Origin: Rugalucina vietnamica
Lineage: Eukaryota; Mollusca; Bivalvia; Lucinida; Lucinidae
Length of the DNA stretch: 64,000 nt
Reading direction: 5' to 3'
Assembly: GCA_964017185.1 (NCBI GenBank)
Contig: OZ024878.1
Span: forward strand, 13,525,351 to 13,589,350
The notes under the pieces were generated by a model. It was given only the letters and a program-made list of their open reading frames with translations. It made no database searches and was not told where the DNA came from. The first letter of the stretch is position 1; each line of letters begins with the position of its first letter. Position numbers and translations under genes: made by a program. Positions 12,148 through 24,166 of the stretch are shown here, piece after piece.

Positions 12148-13039
12148 CATCCGCTGACAAAATAAATTTCAAAATAGGCAACGACCAAGAACTGGCACAT
12201 ATTTTCTTAATGTACATTCATTTATCAAATAATCTAATTAGCATTGTATCATCCAGAGCTGTCATTGCCGCCGCCACAGCCAATTACTTAAATGCTGTAA
12301 TCGGCCGTGAGGAAGATTTTCATTGCCGCTTAAAACAATAGATCTTCTTTATGCTTAGCGTGACATTTCACCAAGAACTTTGGCTTGACTTCTGAGAACT
12401 ACCAAACATATTGCATGTATCACGTATATTTAAGATCGATAGTTTCCTAAGTTACGTCGAAGAGAAATTTATACGTACAAGCACATTTTGCTCTGCCTCG
12501 ATGTGCAGAAACATAGGACAAAAGGCAAACGAAGTGTGGAAAGAATCATTTACGCGTACACAAACATTACTAACGTGTCACTTAAGCTAGAAAATACAAA
12601 GGAAAATAGTTTAATCTTCCGTTAAAGCAGCAATTATTCTTTTTGAAAATGACCGTTTGATGTAAACTGAATAATGTCAATGTTCGACTGAGAACATGAT
12701 AGCAAGCTGATCTAGCCCGTGTAGCAAAATAATTCAGTTTGCTTGGCTTTAGAATAAACTTCTAAAATGCAACAAAAAATGAATAGAAAAAAGACAGTTC
12801 AAATTGTCTGGGTGACCAACTATCTGATCAAGTAAATCAATTGCTTCTCGCGCGAAACCAGAAAAAGACAACTATTTGGTAATAATTTGTTTCATAAGAT
12901 AACAATCTTTTTGTTTCTATTGCGGGGTATTATAAGGAGAATTCTGTAACGAATTATCATTGCATTTGTTAAAGGCAATTCAAAATTTCAAACAAATATT
13001 AGCCCGTTCATACACAAAACCTCAGAGTACATTATTAGA

Positions 13040-13330
13040 AAAAGGTACAAGTAGGCAATGATCAGGAAAAGGCGAAATTAGATAGAAACGCCGACTCCAA
13101 AAATCGACGTGGTAAAAAATTAAATTGATAATTATGTATTCATACCAAAAACATACCGTAAGCCGAGTGAGCAGCTATTTCCCGATGGACGGCCACTCAG
13201 TTACCCGAAGTTAACTAAAACTATGTAACCGTACATAAGGTTCAAACAGCACAAATTCGACTCCAAAACATAAAACAAATAGAACCATAACAGAATTATC
13301 GCATTGGATCGATCAGTAATATAAACTTAC
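13040..13330 (-). mobile_element. 3' tail of retroelement family R
   Basis: Begins with the complement of the conserved 3' end (GGTACAAGTAGGCAATGATC) and continues to ATCGCATTGGATCGATCAG. It matches 27870-28160 in the same orientation and 34440-34728 inverted. Confidence 0.7.
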
Positions 13331-15082
13331 TGGGGGCTTAAAGGCTTGTTCGTTTGAATTTCTCGTTTATTTTATCTCTGCAATCTTAAAAGACAAATTC
13401 CAATCCACTATTGGCCTATTCAGATGTCGAAATAATGAACGCAACAACGTGGCACATCCCCTATTTATAAAAGAACAGCATTATTGGTCATCAACCCCTG
13501 TCAAGAACGTTAATTCTCATTTTTACAACATGGAAAAAGATTCCTAATTTTTTTCCTTACCTCTCGCTACGGGGTCCAACAGTCTACCACAGACGCACCA
13601 CGCGCCCCTGATTTGCAATACGCGAAAAGATCTTAGATGGATCGCGGCCCTTCATTGAAGCTGCGAAATGCCTGTGATTTTACAGGATTCTTGATTTATG
13701 ATATGCGTGCACGCAAATTGCCTATTTCGCTGTATCGCTTTGATTCGAAACAGGTATAATATTTCACGAATTTGATTGCTATGTAACTTGTATCCAGTGT
13801 CTCATCAATTTGATAGATTTATGTCGCTTTCATAGTTGGATGCAGTATCGTAGCGCAACTATGCCACGTAGTTCAATAAGATTTGAAAGTAAGCCCGTCG
13901 GCCCAATTCAGGAGCAGAGACCACCTCCAAATAGGGTATTGCTTACTGGGTAATTCCATTTAATAACTATTTGTGTTTATCTCTCTTGCTTATTTTATTA
14001 ATTAAAAACAAATCACGCTGACGAGGGGTTGCGACGAGGGATGGATATTGACAGTAACAAAGCATTTCTTGGTGCTTTAGCATATACATTTTCATGGAGT
14101 AACAAGACAAATGATTATAATGACAATGCATTCAGACTTCTAGAGCCTTAGTCTGAGATTTTTGGCTCGACAAACACTTCCTCGCTCACAATTGATATCT
14201 ATTTACTGTATAGTTGTTGTTTTTTTCTTGTCAGACTTCACCATAGAAGTAAACTAGGACCGTGTCATGGAGATTGTTATCTACTAAGACAATAAATTGA
14301 TGCGCGTTGTGTGTATGTTTTTATTTAGCTTTACAAAAAAATGCAATTAATTTACTTGATCAGATACAATATATGTATTGTTTCATCCAGACATTTTAAA
14401 CTGACTCGTTTAAAATTTCCCTCAAATGCTTCTTATCGTCAGAAACTATCTTTTTTTCTCTAGGGAATGACACACTCGGACCAAGTGCATGGATGGTTCT
14501 CTTTGTAGAAATATATGTATGTATCTTGTGTCATTTTTTCTAGCTTATTTCTTCTCTGCTGAGAGTCTTACATGCCCGAAAATTAAAAATTATATCCATA
14601 TACCAATCGATTTGTGGATATAGGTGTCCTGCACGGTGTATACATACATGTATAACAACTTTTCTGAAACGATAGGAAGTAGTGTTGTTTTGCGCCATGC
14701 TATGACGATCCTGATGTGCTAAATGTTTTATTTTCATAACAACTGGCAGCTGCTTACATCAGTAAGAATGACGTCAGAAAAATCACATGAAACGCTTCAG
14801 TCAACTATCGGAGGCGACTATGAAGCGGTTCAAGCATAAACATAATTATAAAAAGGAAATAATTGAAGCAACAGATATGTAAGATATATATTTCCTAGAA
14901 GGTGGCCACTAAGCTACATCAACTGATCCGACAATACTGTGTATATACATAATAAATAGACAAACTGAAACTAAAATCAAAACTAGTTTGTCCGCATCAA
15001 ATCCAGTTATCCAATCTTTTTAAGGTTTAAAGAATAGTCATTTTATTTCATGTGTTGTAAATCAAAACACCAACAAGCATGG

Positions 15083-15084
<2 letters not shown>

Positions 15085-15176
<92 letters not shown>
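15085..15176. repeat. Compound microsatellite (CT)n(GT)n
   Basis: About 29 CT units followed by about 17 GT units. The serine/leucine and cysteine/valine ORF over it is an artefact. Confidence 0.97.
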
Positions 15177-15179
<3 letters not shown>

Positions 15180-15334
15180 GTGCTCCTTGTTCTTTAATTT
15201 CTGTTTTTAAACTCGAGAAACAGAATAAATATCATTTGTTAAAATATTTACCTGTAAGTGAAAGTTGAAGACCATTGGTCCTCTAATGTCATAAGAAAAT
15301 CTAGAATTGACAATTTATGCAGCTTCTTGACTTG

Positions 15335-15335
<1 letters not shown>

Positions 15336-15418
<83 letters not shown>
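15336..15418. repeat. (TA)n microsatellite
   Basis: About 41 TA units. The paralogous place in copy 1 (about 708) has only CTATATACG, so the expansion happened after the duplication. Confidence 0.97.
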
Positions 15419-15422
<4 letters not shown>

Positions 15423-15636
15423 TCTCATTCCTCGACTATTTGCCACAGCGATTGTCATCCGTCCTTTATTACGATATGGGTAGTAGAATTGCTAATTATC
15501 GGGATTTACAATGGAGACATTTCTTGAATCACTATTTTATGCGATAGGACACCATAATGCTCCAATTCGTATTGTCACTCGATGACACGTTATTCTGTTT
15601 TGCAAGATAAATACAGGCGTCGGTTTCTTTTCGGAA

Positions 15637-15638
<2 letters not shown>

Positions 15639-15688
<50 letters not shown>
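15639..15688. repeat. Poly-T tract (~50)
   Basis: Uninterrupted T run, absent from the matching place in copy 1 (about 905). Confidence 0.95.
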
Positions 15689-15697
<9 letters not shown>

Positions 15698-15897
15698 TAC
15701 ACAGCTAAAATAATACATTTGTCAGGTGTTCCCACTGCTAAGACCACAATACTTAGCAAACAATTAAGAGCATCCACAATAGTGTGATACTCTTAATATC
15801 TATACCAAATATTGTGTCCTAAGTATAGATCTGTAGCAAATCCAGTTAGCTCTTAAATCGAAATTCATCTTTTGAAACTCTAAATAAATGTATACAT

Positions 15898-16190
15898 CAG
15901 GAAAATATGTCCGTGAAATGTATACCCCCTTGAACCCCACTTTTATAAAGTAAAATTGGGGTATGCAGGGGTATACCTATTTTTCTTATTTTTGCTCCAA
16001 AACATAGATTGTGGGTACTCGTTAGAACCGCCTCGGCGAGGCGGTTCTAACGTGTACCCACAATCTATGTTTTGAGCAAAAATAAGAAAAATATCAAAAT
16101 TTTCTGCTGAAAATTTTCATTTTTTATAACTATAAAAATCTTTGTATGTTGCATGGACAAGTTTTCATAATGTATACCTCCAGGACATCG
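15898..16190 (+). mobile_element. Foldback MITE family FD, copy 1
   Basis: Starts ATGTCCGTGAAATGTATACC and contains the near-perfect hairpin 15985-16086, whose arm runs AAAACATAGATTGTGGGTAC and whose tip is CCGCCTCGGCGAGGCGG. Related copies or pieces lie at 17068, 27777, 28870, 31835 and 51465. Confidence 0.75.
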
Positions 16191-17067
16191 TCCTTGTTTT
16201 GTTACGTTCCAACACCGTTTTACACTGGAGCAAAAAGGCATGAAAATCAAATTCAATATTGTATCTAACCAATTCAAGTGCTATAAAAACGAAATTTGTC
16301 AGCATCTGGAACTGTCAAAGAATCAGAGTAATGTCATTACAAAAATGCTCGTATTTCATGGTAATAAACAGGATTTTATATATTACTTTTGACGAATGTG
16401 GGTGCAAACAGCTTTCAGAAGGAGCGAAATGCATGTGCTTTACTCAGTCAGAATTAATGATTTATTACATTGCTGCCACGTTTTATAGCTGACGTAACAC
16501 TGCAGTAGGATCACTTGATTTAGTAGCTTAACTATTTCATTTTGCCCTTTCTCCCAGAATATTTAATATCTACATATAAATCTATGTTTTATACATCATC
16601 ACATATACAATCTTTTAATCTCACATCTTCTTCACTAACACTTTTATCTTTTATCAAGTCTTACTATTGCAGTTTTATCTCCTACAATCTTGTTTTTATT
16701 CTTGCACTAACAGCGCAACTGCACATAATACTCGAAAGAGGATGCTGCAGTATGAAAAGATAGATATTTATACGCGTGACGATGAACCGCTTCCATTGGG
16801 TGGATTTAGTTATGTATGGGTGTTTAGATTATTTTATTTTTCTTTGTAATTTGTAGGGTATCTATTCAGATGTCATAAGCCTTTGTAAAACATTGTCATT
16901 TACAACAAATCGAAAAATATATTTTTCAAGATATATAAACGCTACTGTGATTTTCCAGGCAGTTTGAAATGTTTCGCGATAAACTGCAACTCAGCAGGTT
17001 AAATCGTTTTGAAAAAGTATGGCTTGGAAAATGTTAAGAGGTATGGAAGAAAATTATCATCACAAAA

Positions 17068-17330
17068 ACATGTCCGTGTAATGTATACCCCCTACCCCCC
17101 CTCCCCCCCCCCGGTATCCTACTTTTATATAGAAAAAACTTGGGTATGCACGGGTATACCTATTTTTTCTTATTTTTGCTTATTTTTTCTTATTTTTCCG
17201 CCCCGTGGAGGTGGTTCTAACGTACCCAAAATCTATGTTTTGGGCAAAAATAAAAAATATCCAATTATATCCAATTTTTTCAGCTGAAAAAAATTCAATT
17301 TAAAGCTCAAAATCTATTTTCGTAATGCAA
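17068..17330 (+). mobile_element. Foldback MITE family FD, copy 2 (degenerate)
   Basis: Begins CATGTCCGTGTAATGTATAC, has a C-rich insertion, and keeps only part of the hairpin (CCCGTGGAGGTGGTTCTAAC, then AAATCTATGTTTTGG). Confidence 0.7.
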
Positions 17331-18279
17331 GATAATAAAGATCCCAATTTCAGTATTCTGCTCAACCATGAAATCTACATGCTGAAAATTTGAACATCAT
17401 GAAAATACGTCTACGGCCATTCGTCATATTCCGCTTAATTGAAAAGGGGCACTTTTCAGTTAATGGTGAAAGGATGACGATGGCTGTTGATCGTGGATGT
17501 AAAGCAGCAATACAAATAATAAAAACAAAGATATATTAGTCACTAGCACACATTGTCTCCCTATTTGATTTCGCATACATAAAGGTATCATTTTATAACG
17601 TCGCTTAAAATGTTTGGATACACATAGTATTCTAGAACATATAGAAATCAAATCATCAATAAATTTTATTTAAATGTCATTCTTCCATCAAATCTGCCAT
17701 GGTGCTAGCTTTTAATAAAGAATCAGACACTATAACTTTCAGCTTTACTAGATCAGTAGGATAGCACACGTTGTATGCTATTGAATCATCCCTTTATAGC
17801 TTAGTGATAAATTCGCTAGAAACGTTTCGGACAGTTATTCTCTACTTTAAATAGCTTATATCGCTGAAAATGGGATGATAATATTTGGTAATGCAAACAA
17901 AATACGCCCCTTATGTCTTTACAAAACCAGAATCTTCTAGTTTCTTGCAACCGTATAATTATAGATACACGCACAGAAACAATGGTCAGAACCTACTAAA
18001 TAATGCAATACCAGAAAAAATTCTATATAATATTTACTGCTCAGTCGTAAGTGGCTATGACATACATGAAAAATGTATGAATAAGTTAAGAATGCGTCGT
18101 TTTTATCTCGATATGGTAAACACACACACATCTTCAAGACATATTAGATGCAATAGAAAAAAAAAACAGAGGACCAATGTGCCTGTAAACGCTTACCTGA
18201 GATCTGGGATATATACCAACAAACTTTGCAGACACCCCCCTCCCCCGGGATTAATTTTTTCATAAACATAAATATTCTG

Positions 18280-18760
18280 TCCATGTGCTCATTCCCAGCA
18301 AGGTCTCGCCATTAAGTGACATTTTTCCACTTTTCTCCATTCAAATGCATAGGCAAATGCAAATGCATAGTTGACTTTGTCGTAAAATATGTCAAGGTCA
18401 TTCCAGGGTCATGATAAAATTTTGTAGAGCTCCAATCCCTTATGTTCCATGCCAAGTTTCAAAATCATATGCCTTCTGGTTCTGAAGAAATGTTTCAATG
18501 TTTTTTTTACTATTTATAGCCATGGCGGCCATCTCGGCCATGTTACCTTCACTATTAATCCACATAAAGGTTGGCTTTAATTGGCCAAGCGGTTTCAGAG
18601 AATATGTTTGAATATTATTCTTACATCCAAAATCTAAATGATGAATTCTTCTGTGAGTGTACAGACCGGTTTGTGTCAGACCTTGTTGGAAACCGAGGCT
18701 CAAATCTAAATGGGACGTCTAGAGATGAAATCGTTTTAACCTATCAAAGATTTTGGATTG
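18280..18760. other. Dispersed-repeat-like intergenic segment
   Basis: Non-coding. Contains GGCCATGTTACC and GTCATTCCAGGGTCATG segments that look like pieces of an old interspersed repeat, plus GTGTCAGACCTTGTTGGAAACC, which resembles part of family FA. I cannot assign it further. Confidence 0.35.
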
Positions 18761-18837
18761 CATAACACCCTACTGACTGTGAAAGGTAAATACCAATAAG
18801 GGGTTTATTAAAATTAATATCAGAACAATAGATAAAT

Positions 18838-19020
18838 ATCTCCGTGGTGCAGTGGTTAAGTCACTCGCCTTGTAAACCAAGTTGTCGCAGGTTCGATCCC
18901 GGGCTTCTCCAAAAACAGCAACAATTATCAACCTCCCAGTTGAGCCTTCGGGTGCTCCCGGTAAAACGAACCCACAAAAAACAACCTCCTATAGTACTGG
19001 TCTCGCCCAGGAAAAAACAA
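18838..19020 (+). mobile_element. tRNA-Thr-like SINE
   Basis: The tRNA-like head has GTGGTGCAGTGGTTAAG (box A region), CTTGTAAACC (TGT anticodon-type loop) and box B GGTTCGATCCC. It is followed by about 100 bp of non-tRNA body ending in an A-rich stretch. The stems are too degenerate for a working tRNA. It shares its head with the minus-strand relic at 3120-3235. Confidence 0.75.
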
Positions 19021-19039
19021 ATAGATAAAATACCCTTTA

Positions 19040-19670
19040 TATGAAAGCTAATGGCCCAGTAATAAGATAAGTCTTTGTTGTGGGGTATTCTGTCTCTATA
19101 GTTTTTTGGGGGTAATCATCAAAGAAAATCTCCCAAATAGGTGGAAATAGAAATCTTCTTAAAGGACTGTATTCCTGTTTTTACTTGATCAATTATAACG
19201 TCAGGACACTAGAAAGCCTAGTGATATGACACGGACTCTACATACAAGAAGAGGTCCAAATACGAAAAAGAAACAATATTGATTGCAGAGGGAGGCAGAA
19301 TTACTGCACATGTTATCAGGGACCGTGAAACTAATCAACAAAGACATTACAGATATTATTCTTTAGGGGCATCTTTATTACTGTCCTTTGATCTCTAGAT
19401 CATATTGTCTCAACAGGGGTCATAAATCGAATAAATAGTGGTACCACTTTAGCTCTCCCTTTACTTCGAGCTCCTCCAGATGCCCTTCCTTTATAGTAAG
19501 TGAACTAAATAATGTATCAAGTATTAATCATAGAACATAGACAAAGATGTCATTCATGTTTCCAAACTTTTTTTTTCATTTTGATTCTATTTTTGAGACA
19601 AAATATTGAATAAAAATTAAAACAAAAATAGTGTAAGAGCAGTGAAGATATTAATGAGAAAGGGGATGAG
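19040..19670. other. Intergenic, nothing recognised
   Basis: AT-rich; no ORF, repeat or RNA structure that I can support. Confidence 0.5.
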
Positions 19671-19684
19671 CCATACCGCGGTTT

Positions 19685-19925
19685 CAGCTACTAAAGCTTC
19701 GTCAGTGACCCTTTAGTTTTGTCAACAATTACTGTAATTTTGAAACTTTCAACTGCCGTGGGTAGTCCATACAAAGACTGGTATTATCCGAATTGGACCA
19801 AATACTATATATCAAACGTTGGTTAGATAATGATCGATAATGAATCTTTACCGATAATAAATTCCTGATTTCTCACAATATCCTCACTGATCTCAAAGGA
19901 CCAAAAGGAAAACTTTATTTTATAA
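19685..19925. repeat. Dispersed repeat shared with 31150-31375 and 31742-31855
   Basis: Contains GTCAGTGACCCTTTAG, GTAGTCCATACAAAGACTGG, ACGTTGGTTAGATAATGA and CTGATCTCAAAGGACCAAAAG. The same motifs occur in the same order upstream of the TRIM-like gene. Function unknown. Confidence 0.65.
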
Positions 19926-20207
19926 TAATTTCAATAACTATTAAAGTCAATGTCATTTTCACATATTGACAACCCAAGTTTGTTCGGATTTTTAAAACAC
20001 ACAGATTGTTTTTAAAAAAAAATCTTATGGTTATGTACTGCTATTTGCTTGAATAACATTTTGAATTTTCTGGTGAAGCAGCACAATAAATTTCGACATT
20101 CGTGATGTAATCCAACATTGCAGCCTGCTAGTTTGGTTCATAGTGGTGGAAAACATTAATTTAATTTCTTCAAACTTTATTCATGTATAATATTGAGTCA
20201 TTTACAG

Positions 20208-20325
20208 CCATTGCGACTAGTTCGCGACACATGCAAATTCTCGCGACACTCGTGCGACACTCGCAAGAATGTCGTGCGAAAGGTCCGCGACTAAATTCGC
20301 GTAACAGTCGCGATATATTTGCATG
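20208..20325. repeat. Hairpin built from CGCGAC motifs
   Basis: Arms CATGCAAATTCTCGCGAC (from 20230) and the complement of GTCGCGATATATTTGCATG (to 20325) surround a ~60 bp loop that repeats GCGACA and TCGCGA. It is CpG-rich against an AT-rich background. Confidence 0.75.
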
Positions 20326-20486
20326 CCAGTGAGATATTAGCTTTAGAAATGACGTTTATTGTAGTGGAAAAATTAATTTCTATTGTATTTAGGCATGTAA
20401 TGTTTTGTGTAACCGTTAAAAATTGGACAAAATCTTTGAATCTAATATAGCATCATATAGGAAATAGGAAACCTTTTATAAGACCA

Positions 20487-20607
20487 TGTTCTCCCCCTTG
20501 CCCAACCAAAATATTTTGAACACAAATGTACTTTTGTAAATGACATATTATATCCAAATGCCATGTTTGGGCAAGGGGGGAAGGCTGTCAAAAAGCCCCA
20601 AAACCAA
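20487..20607. repeat. Short inverted repeat, MITE-like
   Basis: CTCCCCCTTGCCCAA at 20491 is complemented by TTGGGCAAGGGGGG at 20567. A CATGTT/AACATG pair lies further out. Confidence 0.6.
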
Positions 20608-20619
20608 AACATGGGCTCA

Positions 20620-22015
20620 GGTCCATTATTTGTAATTCACCAGGGCTATGAGCATATACTGTATATGTATGTTCTACCTGAATGAACAGACTGACTGTCC
20701 TATTTTAATAGGTATACACAAGGTGTACACTTATGATGCATATAGATATACTGTGCAAAATATGTATATCAATATTTGATGGTTTATGTTTTACTTGAGA
20801 TATGCCTCTGTGGGCTTAAAATCAAATGTCACTTCAGCATCACACAAAGATCTGTTCTACCATAATTTGATACATGCAAGCAACTGCCAGAAGAATCATA
20901 TTGTAGCATTTCCTTGATTATCTATTGCAAAAAATATGATCTCTGACAAAATATTTTTTAAAAAAAATCTGACCCCCTCCTCCTTTGACATAGAATTATG
21001 CTGCATGTATGTAACATCAAGAGGTTTCCACCATGTTGTTGCATTGATCAAATGTTGAATTTTACGGAGAATGCAACATATTTTCTATACAAATCACACA
21101 GAAGCTGCCAGAAACACTCAAACTTTGGGCGGGAAACCTATGAAATCTTCCGAAAACCGAATTCTAATAATTCAGAATCACCTATTTCATTCCACAATAT
21201 ACAGTATATCTTTAGTTTTCATCAAGTATTTTGTTATATATTATGAAAATAATACAAACCAATATCTTGATGGCTCTTTCCTTCCTTCGATAATCGTTGG
21301 CTGTCTTCCCTCGTCCATCCTCTTTGAAAGTCTTAAATTTAAGGCCCATCCTATTTGTGCAGACAATGTTAACAATATATAACAAACAACAACTAAAGTT
21401 TCGTGGCATTTAGATTTCATCGTTGCTCTGCTACTTCTTAAATCTCCTCCAAAAAGAATAAAGTTTTACTTATTTTATAACTTTTGTTCTTATACTCGAA
21501 TAATTGAAATTGTTTTCTTAGTTGACTAAGTTCACGACGTTTTATATTGTGTTACTGTCACAATTTAGACCATACCGTCCGCTATGGAATTCTGGGACAC
21601 CAAGACAATAAATCTCGTCTGCTCATGGTCGAATCAATAAGAAAATTAAAACCCTCAAGAACACTTAGAAACAATTGAAGGAGCAGATACACATACGAAA
21701 TGAAAGCTATAGAGGATGTTTTCCTCTTTTCAACTTATTTTTGTCGATAATTGGGGTCATGAAGCTATCGATGTCATTGGAAGAAAACCAATCAGAAATA
21801 AGCGCCATATATCGCTGGCCAAGATAAACGATTCTTGTGGACAAATGTTAAGATGACGATTGCTGGTAAATGAAGCCTTCTAAATAAAACTGAGTTTTAA
21901 AAAACGATTAAACAAACTAATTCTGATGCAATGATATTGGTAGCACGTGTTATACTAAATTTTCTTGTTTACAATTAGCGGTTCCAAGGCGTTGCTTCTT
22001 ATCATGTTCTATTGT
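20620..22015. other. Intergenic, nothing recognised
   Basis: Small overlapping ORFs up to 103 codons (21071-21382) show no recognisable domain and look like chance frames in AT-rich DNA. Confidence 0.45.
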
Positions 22016-22018
22016 GAG

Positions 22019-22225
22019 GTGTCGATAGTTGCGCTGTGTGCACCCATATATATTTTCATGTATTTAGTTCAGTTCAGATACCTGTGTCGCCACCTTCGGG
22101 AAAAGAGTTGCTCACATGAGTAACCGTATTTATTCGATGATCCCACCTAGGATTTTGGAGTGGGAATCTTTTTCTGATTGCGCCTTTTCCTGATCGTTGC
22201 CTACTTGTATCTTTCAATAGCTTTT
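22019..22225 (+). mobile_element. 3' end of retroelement family R
   Basis: Matches only the last ~200 bp of the 33605-34733 element, including GGAGTGGGAATCTTTTTCTG and CCTGATCGTTGCCTACTTG. Confidence 0.65.
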
Positions 22226-22315
22226 TGTCATTTGGGTTGTTTCTTTCCACGATTTTAGTATGAAACTTTGGTTCTGTTTGTACCAGTTCCTGACCATTGC
22301 TTACTGTTGAAATTT

Positions 22316-22551
22316 GAGCCTTCGCATGAGAAAATCAACAATGTCGGTTTCCCGACCAAGTCAGACAGAAACCAAGCTGTACAAGCACAGAAGAAGGCTA
22401 GATGCTTGAGATTTCGTATACAAGTAGAAGAGGAACTGTACCATCCGTGCAGCAAAAACAAAGGCGCTGATCAGCTTTGCAGTTACTGCAAATCTGATCT
22501 GCGTCTTTGTTTTCGCATATGCAGATTGTTGGTTTTCTCATGATGCGGCTC
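22316..22551 (+). mobile_element. Foldback MITE family FA
   Basis: 236 bp with inverted ends GAGCCTTCGCATGAGAAAA and the complement of GAGCCGCATCATGAGAAAA. The internal hairpin lies around GCTTTGCAGTTACTGCAAA. Confidence 0.85.
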
Positions 22552-22661
22552 ATTTGATATTGTTTCTGATGATTTATTTCATAAATCCCATAATGATCCC
22601 TTCTTTTTTTCTCGTCGCTCCTTAATTATGAATTATGGCAATCGAACACTAACATATAAAT

Positions 22662-22802
22662 GAATTCATTTCATCGTAGACTGACGTCACGGATTCACCA
22701 TAATATATGAATGACATTTATGTTCCCATTTGTCATATGCATTATTTCCATTTAAATGTATAACAGTAAATTTGTGACGCGAGTCTACTATGAAAGAATT
22801 CC
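22662..22802. mobile_element. Palindromic MITE family FE, copy 1
   Basis: Inverted ends GAATTCATTTCATCGTAGAC and the complement of GAATTCTTTCATAGTAGAC. The inner arms hold TGACGTCACGGATT and AAATTTGTGACGCGAGTC. Related to 23962-24098 and 25031-25175. Confidence 0.75.
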
Positions 22803-22809
22803 ATTTATG

Positions 22810-23535
22810 GCATTATGGATGCATCCTTGGGTAAATAAAGTTACCGATATTTGTAATACATGTACATGGCTTTTCCTTGATAATTGTATTTTAAACTCTA
22901 CAAAATAAAAATATACATAACTGTCTAGTATATTACAATTTTAAGCCTAAATTTTGCACGATACAATAGATGTGTTACAGAAATTAAAGCTTCAGCGCAA
23001 TCATGAGAAATGAGCATTTTAGAATTGTTTATACCTGAAAATTGCTGCCATTTTCAGTCAATTTCTTCGAGTATGCGCCAATAGCCAATACTTAGACTTT
23101 CGCGATTTTCACACATGTTTAACGTTCATTCAGTCAAGCAGTAGAATTATTTCAGTCGCGTCACACATAAAATGCTTTTGTATGCATATGGGCAATCAAT
23201 GCACCTGTCTGATCAGCGTTTATATATTAATACAAATGTATTCAGCTAATAAAAAGATAGTACAATTCATCTCCTAAATGCGATGTGTCCACTCTTCGGT
23301 CATCTTTTGTAGATAACATAGTACTTGTGGAAGGACATCGTTAAAGAAAGTTTTATCGTGGCTTTGTTCATTTGGATATTTTTTCTGCGAAAGGTCTTGT
23401 GTTATTGTCCTGATTCAAGGAACTCCGTGATCCGATACTCTCACTGGTAATAAGAAAAGTTTTATCATTCGTTTATAACTACACAATAGCTCTATTTCTA
23501 TTAGTGTCCCATTATTCGGACATATCTAGATCCCT
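22810..23535. other. Intergenic, nothing recognised
   Basis: AT-rich sequence with no supported gene or repeat. Confidence 0.5.
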
Positions 23536-23541
23536 GTTGAC

Positions 23542-23718
23542 TATGGGTTGCTGTTTTACTATAAATTTATTCATTATTTATGGATATCCATAATTCATCT
23601 ATGGATATCCATAATTCACTTTAATTATTAACGGATATCCATAAATGAGTATAGTATGTCCATAAATGAATTATGGTTATCCATAATTAAGTAATAAATA
23701 GTAAAACGGCACCCCATA
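23542..23718. repeat. Foldback with TATGGATATCCATA motif array
   Basis: Inverted ends TATGGGTTGCTGTTTTACTA and the complement of TATGGGGTGCCGTTTTACTA. The interior repeats the palindrome TATGGATATCCATA about five times with changes. Non-coding. Confidence 0.8.
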
Positions 23719-23961
23719 CAGTCTGATAGTAGACAAAGTTGCTCGTATAGTAACCGTACATGTAAAAAGAGAGAACAAATCTTGCCTTGTGTCTTGCCTT
23801 GGAAAACTAAGAGTCAATGAACCTAAAATAGTTAGTTGCCATAACATCTATTGTCTTGGAGAAACGCTGAAAAAAACTTACTCATGACGTCACATCCTGT
23901 TTATTGATAAATTAGGATTCTTGGATTAGTTTGAAAACCTGATTTTAAGAGTAAAGATCTC

Positions 23962-24098
23962 GGACGATCGTAGTTGACTTACGCCACCGGTTTATCGATA
24001 TACATATGAATGAAATGGCGGTATTTGACCAATAGAAACAGGCGTTTCATTCATATTTATAACGGTAAATCTGTGACGAAAGTCTACTATGATCGTCC
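23962..24098. mobile_element. Palindromic MITE family FE, copy 2
   Basis: Inverted ends GGACGATCGTAGTTGAC and the complement of GGACGATCATAGTAGAC. The arms include GGTTTATCGATAT and ATAACGGTAAATCTGTGACG. Confidence 0.8.
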
Positions 24099-24166
24099 TG
24101 GATCTATATATGTTGGGAAGCTCATACACATCGTTTTATTATTATATAATTATTATAATATACTAG

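Larger units (their letters stand above)
10540..14530. repeat. Triplicated locus, copy 2
   Basis: Collinear with copy 1 but much shorter, because it lacks the mariner, the FB element and the FA copies. Its own insertions are the hairpin at 10913-10978, a poly-T tract at 12103-12147 and a family R tail at 13040-13330. No conserved reading frame was found. Confidence 0.75.
15230..18090. repeat. Triplicated locus, copy 3 (truncated)
   Basis: Matches the first half of copy 1 (640-4070) in order and then stops; the second half (5437 onward in copy 1) is missing. It carries two family FD foldbacks and expanded TA and T tracts. It gives an empty-site comparison for the element at 2818-3630. Confidence 0.75.

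Noticed and set aside
18841..18912. Functional tRNA-Thr gene
   Set aside because: The T and acceptor stems do not pair, and a relative lies at 3120; it is a SINE head.
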